Notes: a model not told the origin generated them from the letters alone. A DNA stretch of 64,000 nt from Prochlorococcus sp. AG-442-M23 (GCA_003209655.1 QCPW01000003.1:124001-188000); one strand, 5' to 3'. Positions 27,991 through 37,430 are shown, counted from the stretch's first letter. Program-made: numbers and translations.

Positions 27991-29496
27991 TTAGCAAAAT
28001 TCTTTTAACTTTAATTTTAAATGATTAACAAAGTAACTTGCTGTTAGTTCTTCTCCAGTGACCTTTCTAACTAACTCCATAGAGTTAACAGATCTTCCAT
28101 AGTTATGGACATTATTTTTTAACCAAAAGATTATTTTTTGATATTCTCCATTCTCTACTAAATTATCAATTAATCCTATTTCTTTTTCCATCTTTGAAGA
28201 TATTTGTGCACTTATAAGGTGTCCTAGCAAATATGAAGGGAAATATCCAAAAGCTCCTTCACTCCAATGAACATCTTGCAGGCAACCCTCCCTATCATTA
28301 GATGGACTAACCCCTAACAGTTCTTCATATCTTTGATTCCATTCTAATGGGATATCTTTTGCTTCCAAATCCCCTTCAATTAAATCTATTTCAAGTTCAG
28401 TTCTAATTAAAATATGCAACCCATAACTTAATTCATCTGCCTCAACTCTATTTAAGCCTGCTTGGAAATGATTAATAGATTTCCAAAGTTCTGAATGATT
28501 ATTTAAAGAACAACCCTCATCTACAAAATACTTGAAAAACCTTTTTGAAAAAGATTTAGATTTGACTATCCTGTTTTCCCAAAACAAAGATTGGCTTTCA
28601 TGAACACCCATTGATGTTGCTTGACCAAGAGGCCATGCAAACCATTGATGACTTTGAGAGGGTAAACCTTGCTCATAAATTGAATGCCCCCACTCATGAG
28701 CAGTAGCCAGAAAACTTGAGAATGGTTCCCCTTTAACAATCCTAGTAGTAATCCTATAATCTTCTGGTCCTAGAGTAATAGAGAAAGGGTGTGGAGATTT
28801 TGCTACTACTACTTGATCTTTATCTCTACCGAACTCGTCAAGTAATTTAGTACACAAATTGTGCTGAGATGTGGGACTTAAATCCCAGTAATGTTTTTCA
28901 GAATTCTTGAGCCTACTTAATAAAGAAGGGATAATTTTTTTAAGTGGCTGAAAAACATTATCTAACCAATCAAGGGTTAAGTCAGGTTCATAAGGTTGAG
29001 ATAAAGTTTCCCAAGTTGAATATTTATCAGAGATTTGGGTTGCTTCCTCAATACGTAATTTGATCAACTCTTCAAAAAATGGCAAGAAAATTTTAAAATC
29101 TGATTTTTTCTTAGCCTCTTGCCAACTTTCATAACCTCTTGCTTTAGCCTTGGCTAGACATTCAACTAATTCAGGATCTAGATTATTTTGCCTATTAAAT
29201 TCTTTGATTAATAATTCAATATTTCTTTTTTTACTTTGAATAATTGCTTTACTCAGCGATATTTCTTGGCAGCTTAAATATTCATCTTGAGCACTATTTA
29301 TTAAATCGTAAAACTCTTCTGAGGAATTTCTTTTATGCAGTATTTTGGCAATATAAGTAAGCTGCTCAGATCTCCAGGAGGCTCCCCTTTTAGGCATGCC
29401 AGTATTTTGATCCCAATATAAAGTACTTTGTATTGAGCCTAATATTTGAGTTTCTTTTAGATAAGCGCCTAGCTTATTCCATTCAGTTTCAGCCAA
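27991..29496 (-). CDS. M32 family metallocarboxypeptidase (Taq carboxypeptidase type)
   Basis: A 501-residue cytoplasmic zinc carboxypeptidase. The zinc motif HEWGH (AHEWGHSIYEQG, residues ~266-277) is in the HEXXH form, and downstream blocks GVHESQSLFWEN and EADELSYGLHI match the M32 family (the third ligand glutamate lies in HESQ). The length is typical (~500). The family removes broad C-terminal residues from peptides. No signal peptide is seen. It stands alone, with divergent orientation to the YjbQ-type gene. Confidence 0.92.
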   Translation of the reverse strand: MAETEWNKLGAYLKETQILGSIQSTLYWDQNTGMPKRGASWRSEQLTYIAKILHKRNSSEEFYDLINSAQDEYLSCQEISLSKAIIQSKKRNIELLIKEFNRQNNLDPELVECLAKAKARGYESWQEAKKKSDFKIFLPFFEELIKLRIEEATQISDKYSTWETLSQPYEPDLTLDWLDNVFQPLKKIIPSLLSRLKNSEKHYWDLSPTSQHNLCTKLLDEFGRDKDQVVVAKSPHPFSITLGPEDYRITTRIVKGEPFSSFLATAHEWGHSIYEQGLPSQSHQWFAWPLGQATSMGVHESQSLFWENRIVKSKSFSKRFFKYFVDEGCSLNNHSELWKSINHFQAGLNRVEADELSYGLHILIRTELEIDLIEGDLEAKDIPLEWNQRYEELLGVSPSNDREGCLQDVHWSEGAFGYFPSYLLGHLISAQISSKMEKEIGLIDNLVENGEYQKIIFWLKNNVHNYGRSVNSMELVRKVTGEELTASYFVNHLKLKLKEFC

Positions 29497-29604
29497 AAAT
29501 ATTTTATAAACTTTAAATTATTTTAAGACAAAAATCATAAAGTACGTATAAAGTTTTTAAACTATATTAATAATAGAATATTGATTATTAAGACTAAAAT
29601 ATTG

Positions 29605-30081
29605 ATGGAACAAATTTTTTCAAAATTAAACTTTATAACTAATGGAGAAGGATTCACTGATATTACTAATGATTTAAATTTATTTATACAAAAAAGTAAT
29701 TTTCATTCAGGAGTCTTAAATTTAACATCACTACATACCAGTTGTAGTTTAACTATAAATGAGAATGCAGATCCAAAGGTTCTTAAGGACTTAAAAAAGT
29801 TCATGAAATCTATAGTACCCAATAACTGCTATACATCTTTATCGAAAGATAAAGGAGAAATCTACTATGAACATTTCCAAGAAGGAGAGGACGATATGCC
29901 AGCACATATTAAAACAGCTTTAACTAATACTAATTTGTCTTTGTGTTTTCAAGAAGGAAAAATTCTATTAGGCATATGGCAAGCAATTTATTTATGGGAA
30001 CATCGGTTTAGCCCAAAAGAAAGAAGTATAAGTGTTCATATTATTGGAGAAAAAAGTTCAAATATTTATAATGATAAATAG
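29605..30081 (+). CDS. YjbQ/UPF0047 family protein
   Basis: A 158-residue protein of the YjbQ family. The start MEQIFSKLNF at 29605 matches the usual N-terminus better than the TTG at 29581. Family signatures are FTDITNDLN, HTSCSLTINENADP (residues ~44-57), a middle DMPAHIKTAL and the C-terminal GIWQAIYLWEHR. E. coli YjbQ shows weak thiamine phosphate synthase activity, but the true role is unclear. A pterin dehydratase gene follows after 15 bases. Confidence 0.85.
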   Translation: MEQIFSKLNFITNGEGFTDITNDLNLFIQKSNFHSGVLNLTSLHTSCSLTINENADPKVLKDLKKFMKSIVPNNCYTSLSKDKGEIYYEHFQEGEDDMPAHIKTALTNTNLSLCFQEGKILLGIWQAIYLWEHRFSPKERSISVHIIGEKSSNIYNDK

Positions 30082-30096
30082 CAATATAAAATATTA

Positions 30097-30387
30097 ATGA
30101 AACCATACCTTTTACAAAATGAGGAAGTGAAAGAACTCGTTGCAAAAATACCAGGTTGGGAAATCGCCTCAAATCACATTGAAAGAGAATTTAATTTTGG
30201 CAATTTTATTGAAGCCTTCGCATTCATGACAAAGATTGCTTTAATTTGCGAAAAACATAACCATCATCCCAACTGGGAAAATGTTTATTCAAAAGTAATC
30301 ATTAAATTGTGTAGTCATGATTTAGGAGGTATTACAAATTTAGACCAAACAATTGCTTCAGAAATCAATGAAATTTTTGAAGAATAA
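30097..30387 (+). CDS. Pterin-4a-carbinolamine dehydratase family protein
   Basis: A 96-residue PCD/DCoH-fold protein with the conserved active-site patch EKHNHHPNW and the C-terminal HDLGGITNLDQ. The family dehydrates the 4a-hydroxypterin formed by aromatic amino acid hydroxylases, or acts in other pterin recycling. No hydroxylase gene is visible here. In Prochlorococcus the role may concern molybdopterin or other pterins, which is inference. Placement between the YjbQ and COG0523 GTPase genes suggests loose co-transcription. Confidence 0.9.
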   Translation: MKPYLLQNEEVKELVAKIPGWEIASNHIEREFNFGNFIEAFAFMTKIALICEKHNHHPNWENVYSKVIIKLCSHDLGGITNLDQTIASEINEIFEE

Positions 30388-30431
30388 TTTAATGTATAGT
30401 TATTTGATTAATTTAAGACATCAAAATTTTA

Positions 30432-31547
30432 ATGCCTGATAAATTGCTTCCTGTTACCATCATTAGCGGGTTCTTGGGTTCTGGGAAAACTACGCTTTTA
30501 AATCACATTCTAAAAAATCAAGTTGGTATTAAAACTGCTGTTTTAGTAAATGAATTTGGAGAGATCGGTATTGATAATGAATTAATTATAAAAACTGGTG
30601 AAGATATGATTGAATTAAATAACGGATGCATTTGTTGCACAATAAACGGTGAGTTATTAAATACTGTTTCTAAGATATTAAATAGGCCTGAAAAAATAGA
30701 TTATTTAATTGTTGAAACGACTGGCCTTGCAGATCCACTTCCTGTAGCCATGACTTTTGCAGGAGGTGATTTAAGAGAAAAAGTAAGGTTAGATTCTATT
30801 ATTACCTTAATAGACGCTGATAATTTTGATTTTGAAATAAATAATTCTAGTATTGCTTACTCTCAAATTTTATATGGCGATATTTTATTACTTAATAAAT
30901 GTGATTTAGTAACTGATGCTCAGCTAAATAAAATAGAAAATCAAATTAACGAGATAAAAAAAGAACCAAGAATTTTGAGATCGATAAATAGTGAAGTCGG
31001 ATTGCAAACAATTATGAGTGTGGGACTTTTTGAAACAGATGCTTTTGAATTTGAAGGGGAAAATAAGAAAAATGAAGATTCACACGATCACTCCTCCCAT
31101 TCACATGACCACTCCTCCCATTCACACGATCACTCCTCCCATTCACACGATCACTCCTCCCATTCACACGATCACTCCTCCCATTCACACGATCACTCCT
31201 CCCATTCACACGATCACTCCTCCCATTCACACGATTTGATCAATAATATAGAGGGATTTACATCAGTATCTTTTAGGGCAAGTGAACCATTTTCTTTGAG
31301 AAAGTTTCAAAATTTTTTAGATAATCAAATCTCAAAAAATGTATTTCGAGCTAAAGGAATTTTATGGTTTGTGGAAAGCGATCGAAAACATATTTTTCAT
31401 TTATCAGGTAAACGTTTTTCTCTGGATGATTGTGAATGGGAAAATGAAAAATCAAATAAAATTGTTTTTATAGGAAAAAATTTAGATCATCAAACTATTA
31501 AGAACCAACTTGATTTTTGTAGATTTAATTCTGAACAGGAAGCATAA
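30432..31547 (+). CDS. COG0523/CobW family GTPase with histidine-rich repeat (metallochaperone)
   Basis: A G3E-type GTPase of the CobW/COG0523 family, proteins that deliver metals such as zinc or cobalt to targets. It has Walker A GFLGSGKTT (residues 13-21), EFGEIGID, the metal-binding CxCC motif (C66, C68, C69), the G4 motif NKCD and a C-terminal CobW domain (~residues 272-371). Between the two domains lies a 49-residue stretch of seven perfect HDHSSHS units (218-266), adding dozens of histidines. Such His-rich loops bind zinc, nickel or cobalt in relatives. The B12 role suggested by the name is not implied. Confidence 0.88.
   Translation: MPDKLLPVTIISGFLGSGKTTLLNHILKNQVGIKTAVLVNEFGEIGIDNELIIKTGEDMIELNNGCICCTINGELLNTVSKILNRPEKIDYLIVETTGLADPLPVAMTFAGGDLREKVRLDSIITLIDADNFDFEINNSSIAYSQILYGDILLLNKCDLVTDAQLNKIENQINEIKKEPRILRSINSEVGLQTIMSVGLFETDAFEFEGENKKNEDSHDHSSHSHDHSSHSHDHSSHSHDHSSHSHDHSSHSHDHSSHSHDHSSHSHDLINNIEGFTSVSFRASEPFSLRKFQNFLDNQISKNVFRAKGILWFVESDRKHIFHLSGKRFSLDDCEWENEKSNKIVFIGKNLDHQTIKNQLDFCRFNSEQEA
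31083..31229 (+). repeat. 21-bp tandem repeat, seven units, encoding HDHSSHS
   Basis: Seven head-to-tail 21-bp units run inside the COG0523 GTPase gene, followed by six bases of an eighth. Six are identical or nearly so; unit 2 differs at two bases (CATGAC for CACGAT) that do not change the protein. Because 21 is divisible by three, other frames also stay open across the region. Near identity at synonymous positions shows recent copy-number change by slippage or unequal recombination. Confidence 0.95.
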
Positions 31548-31565
31548 TGAAGTTTTTACTTATTT

Positions 31566-33104
31566 TTGAAAATTTTTATTAAACAAACAAAGAATTTATT
31601 ATTGCGGTTGAAGCCTTTAGATATTGCATCAATAATAGTTGCAATTATAGTAATTATTCCAATTTTGAATTTCTTGATTGAAGGGATAAGTTTTGTTTTT
31701 GGCAGAAATTTTTCTTTAGGTAATTCAGGTAGAGAAGAAATAGTTGGTACATTAAAACTTTTAATACTGACAAGTTTTTTGGGTGGTGGATTGGGCACCT
31801 TAAATGGATGGTTACTATCAAATTGCGAATTTAGCTTAAAGAAAACTCTTCGTAAATTTCAACTAATTCCACTAGCAATTCCAGCCTATTTAATAACAGC
31901 AGTATTACAAGATTTAGGAAGTATTTTGGGGTATCAAATAACTGGTATATGGTGGGGAGTTCTTATCCTTTCAATTACTACTTACCCTTATGTTTTCATT
32001 CTTGCTAATGAAAGTTTTAATAAATTTGGGATTAATCAAATAAATGCTAGTAGAGGATTAGGGGTTGGACCGTGGGGAAGCTTTTTTAAAATAGCTCTTC
32101 CAATGGCTCTCCCAGCATTAATAACTGGAATCAGCCTTATGTGTATGGAAGTTATGAATGAATTAGGGACAGTTGAATTGTTAAATATTCCAAGTATTTC
32201 TGTAGGTATAACTGAGAATTGGATTATTGAAGGTAGTCCTAAAAGCGCAGTTGGATTATCACTAGTTGCCTTAACTATAGTTTTTACTTTAATTTTGTTT
32301 GAGAAATTTTCTAGAAGAAAGACAAAACGTTGGAGTGAAAATCCTGCGTCATTAGATTCGTTGGGATTTGAGTTAAAAGGAATTAGGTCAATTTTGGCTA
32401 TTTTAGTCACTTTATTACCTCCTTTATTTTCTCTTGCAATTCCATTTTCTTGGTTTCTGTTAAATATTGATCAGTTAAACAAAGGATTTACTATAGAAGT
32501 ATTATCTCTTACTTTTAGAACTGTCGGTCTAGGAATAATTACTGCATTAGTAACATTAATTTTATCTTTAATTTTAACTCTAGGTAATCGCCAAAATAAG
32601 AACTTACTTATTAGATACATAACATTTCCTGCAGGTATTGGATATGCAATACCTGGAACGGTATTAGCCATATCATTAATCACTATTTCTAATTCAAAAT
32701 TCCATTTTATTGCTATATGCCTTCTGATTTGGGGTTATGTAGTTCGTTTTTTAACTATTTCAAAAGGTGCTCTTGATTCTGGGTTTGAGAGAATATCTCC
32801 CAGCCTTGATGAGGCCGCAAATGGACTTGGCTCTAATTGGCTTGGTGTTATCAAAAAGATACATATTCCACTATTAAAAGGGCCTATATTAGTTGGGTCA
32901 CTTTTAGTATTTGTAGACACCATTAAGGAATTACCAATTACATTTATTTTAAGACCCTTTGACTTTGATACCTTATCTGTAAGGATATATCAATATGCTG
33001 GAGATGAGCGAATTGCAGAAGCCATCTTACCTGCGCTTTTCATAACAGTATTAGGGCTAATTGCATCATTTACATTAATTCCAAACTTAGAAAAAAAAAT
33101 CTAA
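31566..33104 (+). CDS. ABC transporter permease, iron(III) uptake type (FutB-like)
   Basis: A 512-residue polytopic inner-membrane permease built as two fused halves. The EAA-like loops are visible in each half: ASRGLGVGPWGSFFKIALP (~residues 160-178) and EAANGLGSNWLGVIKKIHIP (~417-436). Duplicated permeases of this length are typical of FbpB/FutB ferric iron uptake systems. Neither the substrate-binding protein nor the ATPase gene is nearby. It starts with TTG at 31566 right after the metallochaperone gene, and no ATG lies close by. Its stop shares four bases with the convergent membrane protein gene. Confidence 0.85.
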   Translation: MKIFIKQTKNLLLRLKPLDIASIIVAIIVIIPILNFLIEGISFVFGRNFSLGNSGREEIVGTLKLLILTSFLGGGLGTLNGWLLSNCEFSLKKTLRKFQLIPLAIPAYLITAVLQDLGSILGYQITGIWWGVLILSITTYPYVFILANESFNKFGINQINASRGLGVGPWGSFFKIALPMALPALITGISLMCMEVMNELGTVELLNIPSISVGITENWIIEGSPKSAVGLSLVALTIVFTLILFEKFSRRKTKRWSENPASLDSLGFELKGIRSILAILVTLLPPLFSLAIPFSWFLLNIDQLNKGFTIEVLSLTFRTVGLGIITALVTLILSLILTLGNRQNKNLLIRYITFPAGIGYAIPGTVLAISLITISNSKFHFIAICLLIWGYVVRFLTISKGALDSGFERISPSLDEAANGLGSNWLGVIKKIHIPLLKGPILVGSLLVFVDTIKELPITFILRPFDFDTLSVRIYQYAGDERIAEAILPALFITVLGLIASFTLIPNLEKKI

Positions 33105-34045
33105 ATTCTTCTCAAAAGTTTTCTTAAGAAGAAAGGGAGACCTAAAAATAAATCTGCTGAAGTAGATATCAATCTAAAATAAATTAAACTTACAAGAATT
33201 ATATTTTGAGGAATATTTTTTCCAACAAACAAAAGGAAGCAACTCTCAAATACCCCTACACCCCCTGGTGCAGTTGGTACTATTAATCCAATAGCCCATG
33301 ACAAACAAAAAATTGCCAATAAATAAGAAATACTATAATTAGAATTTAAATTAACTATATAAAAGCAAATAATAAATCCAATAAATTTTGATAATATAAA
33401 AAAAATTTCAATCAAAAAAGCTTTTGCAGGGAAGAAAGAAGTTATTTTGACTCTTTCTTCGAATGGATTTTTTACATTCTTGATTTTTAGAGCACTAGTT
33501 GTTTTACTTTTTAATGTCTCTAAATTTCTCAAAATGAGGTAAATTAATTTTTTATTAAGAAATACCAAAGGTATTAGTAATAATAAATTAAATGGAAAAA
33601 AAAATATGCCAACTGAAGCCAAAAAGAAGGATGAACAAAGCATAAAATAAGGTTCAATTAATGTCGAATAAAAAGCCAATTTAGGATTACTTATATCTTT
33701 TAGGAAGTTATATCTTTCAAAAAAATGCCAAATACCTCCCGGCACATATTTAAGAACGTTCGTCATAATATAAAAGGATTTTAGATTATTTTTATTATTA
33801 GTCTTACCAAACCAAAAAATAATATTTTCCCAAGCTAGAGCATTTAAAAAAACACTTAATATACAAAAGAGAAAAGATAAAAATATATATTTTCCATATT
33901 TAGTAAAATCAACATTAAATGAAATTTGATCAAAATTTTTTAAAAAATGAAAACTGAAATAAGATAAACTTAAAAGAAAAAAAAGTTTCTTTAATATTGC
34001 AAAATCAATATTCTTTAAAACCTTTACGAAAGATATTTTTTGCAT
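33101..34045 (-). CDS. UPF0104/lysylphosphatidylglycerol-synthase-TM-like integral membrane protein
   Basis: A ~314-residue protein with about seven or eight membrane segments. The block WAIGLIVPTAPGGVGVFESC near the C-terminus is the signature of the UPF0104/AglD/MprF flippase-like family. Members move or anchor lipids or modify glycans, but the substrate here is unknown. The ATG at 34045 is chosen; a TTG at 34063 would overlap larC. It follows larC with an eight-base gap, although the two functions do not obviously match. It overlaps the iron permease stop by four bases. Confidence 0.75.
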   Translation of the reverse strand: MQKISFVKVLKNIDFAILKKLFFLLSLSYFSFHFLKNFDQISFNVDFTKYGKYIFLSFLFCILSVFLNALAWENIIFWFGKTNNKNNLKSFYIMTNVLKYVPGGIWHFFERYNFLKDISNPKLAFYSTLIEPYFMLCSSFFLASVGIFFFPFNLLLLIPLVFLNKKLIYLILRNLETLKSKTTSALKIKNVKNPFEERVKITSFFPAKAFLIEIFFILSKFIGFIICFYIVNLNSNYSISYLLAIFCLSWAIGLIVPTAPGGVGVFESCFLLFVGKNIPQNIILVSLIYFRLISTSADLFLGLPFFLRKLLRRI

Positions 34046-34053
34046 ATTTAATC

Positions 34054-35277
34054 TTATTGCCAATTTTCTAAAGCTTTAAATTCCCTGCAGGATTCTTGAA
34101 TAATATTTTTTACTTCTTGAGCTGTTTTATTCTTCTCAATTTGTAATCTTAAAATCTCATCATTCTCTGGTTTCATATAAATCGTTCCATTAGGTTTCAT
34201 TGATTGTTTAAACTTAATTTTTCCAAAAGTTGTTATACACTCACCCTTCCTTCTCAGTAAAATCCACCTCGATTGATTTCTTTCTCTTAATCCTATAGTA
34301 GTAGAGTATTTGAACCACAATTCTCTAAAATAATCTTGCTTTTCAACAGGTAAGATAACTTGAAGAGAAATACCTATTCGATTTTTTTTCATATTAATTG
34401 TATGAGAAGAAACATCATAAGCTCCTTCTTTTCTAAATAGTTCCAATAAATTAGATATTTCTTCTGATGTTTGATCATCAATCCATGCCTCTTGAATGCA
34501 AACTTCTTCATATCTTGGACTATTGTTTTGATCTATTAATTTTTCATCATTAGAATTAATTTTTAAAATCCTCACCAAATTTGGGCATGGGAGCTCTAAA
34601 TTACCAATACCTACTCCATACGACTCAATAGAATATTTGTAAGGAAGCTGAAAAGATTCAACCAAATTACAAAGTAAAGCTATTCCCGTTGGAGTTGACA
34701 ATTCTCCCTCTATTGAATCGATACTTGGGATAACCTTAATATTTTTTCCTCTTAATAACTCTATAACCGCAGGAGATGGTATTGATAGTTTGCCATGATC
34801 AGCCTGAATAAAACCTCTCCCTAAAGTTGGTTCATTGCAAAAAACCTTCTTTGGCTTTAAATATTCAATTGAAGTGCACACTCCAATAATATCAACTAAG
34901 GAATCGATTGCACCGATCTCATGAAAATGAACTTCTTCTGGGTTAATACCGTGAACTTTTCCTTCTGCTATGGCTAATGACTCGAAAACTTCGTAAATTC
35001 TTTTTTTTAATTGTTTTTCTAATTTAGCCTTCAGAATTAAATCTTTAATACTACTCCAATCTCTTTTAGTACTTCGATCAACTTTATCCACATCAACCTT
35101 TATTCCTCTGATTGAACAACTTTGAGATTCCTTGAAGTTTAAATTATATTGATTTTCTAATCCAAAACATGCAAGTGTTTTTTCAATTTCAAGTTGAGGT
35201 ACACCTAAGTCATTAAAAGCCCCCAATAGCATATCCCCAGAGACACCAGGAGAACATTCAATTAATATTTCTTCCAT
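34054..35277 (-). CDS. larC: LarC family nickel-insertion protein (NPN cofactor)
   Basis: A 407-residue protein of the LarC (formerly DUF111) family, which inserts nickel into the pyridinium-3,5-bisthiocarboxylate mononucleotide cofactor using CTP. The signature CSPGVSGDMLLGAF is at the N-terminus; HFHEIGAIDSLVDIIG (residues ~116-131) and STPTGIALL follow. Both LarC halves are in a single frame, unlike Lactobacillus plantarum, where a frameshift joins them. LarA, LarB and LarE are not in this window. Nickel is used in Prochlorococcus by urease and Ni-superoxide dismutase, so an unknown NPN-dependent enzyme remains possible. Confidence 0.88.
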   Translation of the reverse strand: MEEILIECSPGVSGDMLLGAFNDLGVPQLEIEKTLACFGLENQYNLNFKESQSCSIRGIKVDVDKVDRSTKRDWSSIKDLILKAKLEKQLKKRIYEVFESLAIAEGKVHGINPEEVHFHEIGAIDSLVDIIGVCTSIEYLKPKKVFCNEPTLGRGFIQADHGKLSIPSPAVIELLRGKNIKVIPSIDSIEGELSTPTGIALLCNLVESFQLPYKYSIESYGVGIGNLELPCPNLVRILKINSNDEKLIDQNNSPRYEEVCIQEAWIDDQTSEEISNLLELFRKEGAYDVSSHTINMKKNRIGISLQVILPVEKQDYFRELWFKYSTTIGLRERNQSRWILLRRKGECITTFGKIKFKQSMKPNGTIYMKPENDEILRLQIEKNKTAQEVKNIIQESCREFKALENWQ

Positions 35278-35342
35278 AACCTTTTAAAGATTTTCGAATA
35301 GTAAGAATTCAAAAGATAAAAACTTGTTAATAATATCTAATA

Positions 35343-35942
35343 CTATACTTTTTTAGATTTTATTTTTTCAATAATTTCGTATTTAACCATTCTCAGTGTA
35401 TGTCCATTCCTAATCACCTCGAGGCTTACAAAGTTATTCAAAAACTGTATTGATATCTCACCTTCCAGAATAATATTGAAAGTTGAGGATTTTGATTTCT
35501 TTGAAAGAGGAGAAGAACAAATTTTTATAACAATCTCTTTCTTTTGAGTATTTACATAAACCAATTCTCCTCTTATAGAAAAATAATTATTGTTTAAATT
35601 TAATTCTGCTAATAATTCATCAGGTTCTTTATCAGAATTGTTTTTATGAACTTGATTTAATTGATAAGGATCCCATATACCTGCAACCTGTAAATGCAGA
35701 TTGTTAATGTTTTTATTTCTTGGATAAACTATCCAAAAATAATCTTTCTCTAAATCTATATATTTTTTTATTAGAGCTAAAGCTTTACCTAGAATAACTG
35801 TTTCAAGTATTTTCCCTTCCTTATCAGTTAATGTTCCTCGATTTAATTGATCAATATTATTTGGCTCATAAATACCTTTAACGATACCTATTGCCCTGTA
35901 TTGTAATTTATTTGTAACTTCTTGAATTGGATTTTTTATCAT
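35343..35942 (-). CDS. Conserved hypothetical protein, cyanobacterial type
   Basis: A 199-residue soluble-looking protein with no membrane segment. The first ~100 residues (YRAIGIVKGIYEP, WIVYPRNK, LHLQVAGIWDP) read as a beta-rich domain, and the C-terminal half carries more strands and a basic tail (KIKSKKV). I do not recognise a function. It lies between larC and a secreted small protein on the same strand, with gaps of about 50-65 bases. Confidence 0.6.
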   Translation of the reverse strand: MIKNPIQEVTNKLQYRAIGIVKGIYEPNNIDQLNRGTLTDKEGKILETVILGKALALIKKYIDLEKDYFWIVYPRNKNINNLHLQVAGIWDPYQLNQVHKNNSDKEPDELLAELNLNNNYFSIRGELVYVNTQKKEIVIKICSSPLSKKSKSSTFNIILEGEISIQFLNNFVSLEVIRNGHTLRMVKYEIIEKIKSKKV

Positions 35943-35989
35943 AACTAACTGTGTTTGAAAAAATTTTCTTAATAAGATGATTCATTGAA

Positions 35990-36301
35990 TTAAAGACTTT
36001 CTTTTTCTTCGATCTCATTAAATAATCTTAAAGCATCATCAATAGCATCAGAAGGCTTAGTCGCATCATTCATACTATTATATCTTCTAATCATCTCTAC
36101 CATCTCAAAGGGATTGGTAGGAAAATCTGAGCTATTTGTGTCAACTTTTGTAGAACCATCAATTTCAACTTCATCAAAATAGTACTCTTCAGCAAATAAT
36201 AAATTTGGTTTGATATTATTCAATGAAATAAATAAAATAAGAATTTTTGCTAATCCTGATATTTTTTTATTTGTTTTGAATTTCATTTTGTTAAACTTCA
36301 A
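35990..36301 (-). CDS. Small secreted protein, function unknown
   Basis: A 103-residue protein with a basic N-terminus (five lysines in the first 13 residues), a hydrophobic stretch (about residues 18-27) and a likely signal peptidase site near LLFA-EEYY (residue 37). The mature part is acidic and Asn/Asp-rich with no cysteine. A second ATG lies five codons in and could be the true start. No family is recognised; a small periplasmic or lumenal protein is inferred. Confidence 0.5.
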   Translation of the reverse strand: MKFNKMKFKTNKKISGLAKILILFISLNNIKPNLLFAEEYYFDEVEIDGSTKVDTNSSDFPTNPFEMVEMIRRYNSMNDATKPSDAIDDALRLFNEIEEKESL

Positions 36302-36357
36302 AATGATTTAAGGTTTAGATAGTCTGCTATTTTAATTTTACATAGTTTGATAATAAA

Positions 36358-37203
36358 TTGTTAATAGCAACTTGGAATGTAAACTCTGTAAGAACAAGAC
36401 TTTCTCAAATAATTAATTGGATTAATGATGTAAATCCTGATATCCTTTGTCTTCAAGAAACCAAAGTGATAGATGATTCTTTCCCTTTGTCCCATTTTGA
36501 AGAGTTAGGTTATGAAGTTATTATTTATGGGCAAAAATCTTACAATGGTGTGGCGATAATAAGTAAGTTTAAGATCGAAAATGTGAATAAAGGATTTACC
36601 AACCAAAATGAAGGGGGTGACATTCCTGCAGAGTTTAATGAGCAAAAAAGGTTAATTTCTGCAGATATCAATGGATTAAAAATAATAAATGTTTATGTGC
36701 CAAATGGTTCTTCACTAAATTCCACCAAATTTGATTATAAGATTAAATGGTTAAATTATTTATCATCATTCTTAGATGATCAACTAAAAGAAGATGATTT
36801 AGTTTGTTTTGTAGGTGATTTTAATATAGCTCCGAGCAAAATAGATATTCATTCGCCTCAAAAATACGAAGGAGGAATAATGGCTTCAAAGATTGAAAGA
36901 GAAGCACTTAATAATGTTCTTAAAAGAAGATTTATTGATTCTTTTCGGATTTTTGAGAAGAATACTGGTCATTGGAGTTGGTGGGATTACCGTAATAATG
37001 CATATGAACTTAACAAAGGTTGGAGAATTGACCACATCTACGTCAGTAAAAATCTTTCCTCTAAACTTAAAAGCTGTGTAATAGAGCGGAATCAAAGAGG
37101 AAATTTACAGCCCAGTGATCATGCCCCAGTATTAATTAATTTAGAGTTAAATAATGATACAGAAGATTACTTTGATGATGATTATGATCTTTTCGAAATA
37201 TAG
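36358..37203 (+). CDS. xthA: Exodeoxyribonuclease III (AP endonuclease)
   Basis: Repairs abasic sites and 3' blocks as a DNase I-fold nuclease. The 281-residue protein has WNVNSVR (residues ~5-11), CLQETK (~34-39, metal-binding glutamate), VGDFNIAPSKID (~157-168), GWRIDHIYVS (~223-232) and the C-terminal SDHAPV with the catalytic Asp-His. It starts at TTG 36358, because the strand of ATWNVNS begins within the first codons. The last ~20 residues are very acidic (EDYFDDDYD). Confidence 0.92.
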   Translation: MLIATWNVNSVRTRLSQIINWINDVNPDILCLQETKVIDDSFPLSHFEELGYEVIIYGQKSYNGVAIISKFKIENVNKGFTNQNEGGDIPAEFNEQKRLISADINGLKIINVYVPNGSSLNSTKFDYKIKWLNYLSSFLDDQLKEDDLVCFVGDFNIAPSKIDIHSPQKYEGGIMASKIEREALNNVLKRRFIDSFRIFEKNTGHWSWWDYRNNAYELNKGWRIDHIYVSKNLSSKLKSCVIERNQRGNLQPSDHAPVLINLELNNDTEDYFDDDYDLFEI

Positions 37204-37430
37204 TCTTTGAGATTTTATATTTGCTCAAACCTTGAAAACGCTTAATATTAAAGAAAAATTTAGAAATAAAGTAAATTTTTTTCAATTTTTCCTCAAAATT
37301 AATTATTTACATTCCAAAGTCTCGCACTAAAAATATCATAATGTAGAATTTCAATCTGATTGACAAACTTTTTACTTATTTCTAATTTAGAACATAATGA
37401 AATTTTCTCAAAACTACATTAATTTAAATT
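37204..37430 (+). promoter_or_regulatory. hemL: xthA-hemL intergenic region with candidate hemL promoter
   Basis: The 227-base AT-rich gap contains TTGACA at 37360-37365 and TAATTT at 37383-37388 with 17-base spacing, a plausible sigma-70 promoter about 43 bases before the hemL TTG start. TTGACA is a full -35 consensus, while the -10 is weak. No open frame of useful length or RNA gene is recognised. The unusual gap length for this compact genome suggests regulation or a longer leader. Confidence 0.35.

Noticed and set aside
31083-31229. CRISPR-like array
   Set aside because: Units are 21 bp with no spacers, lie inside a coding frame and encode a regular peptide. There are no cas genes.
31012-31239. 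Extra open frames on both strands across the histidine repeat
   Set aside because: They are shadows of the 21-bp repeat, whose period is divisible by three, so non-coding frames stay open. No start signal or sensible product.
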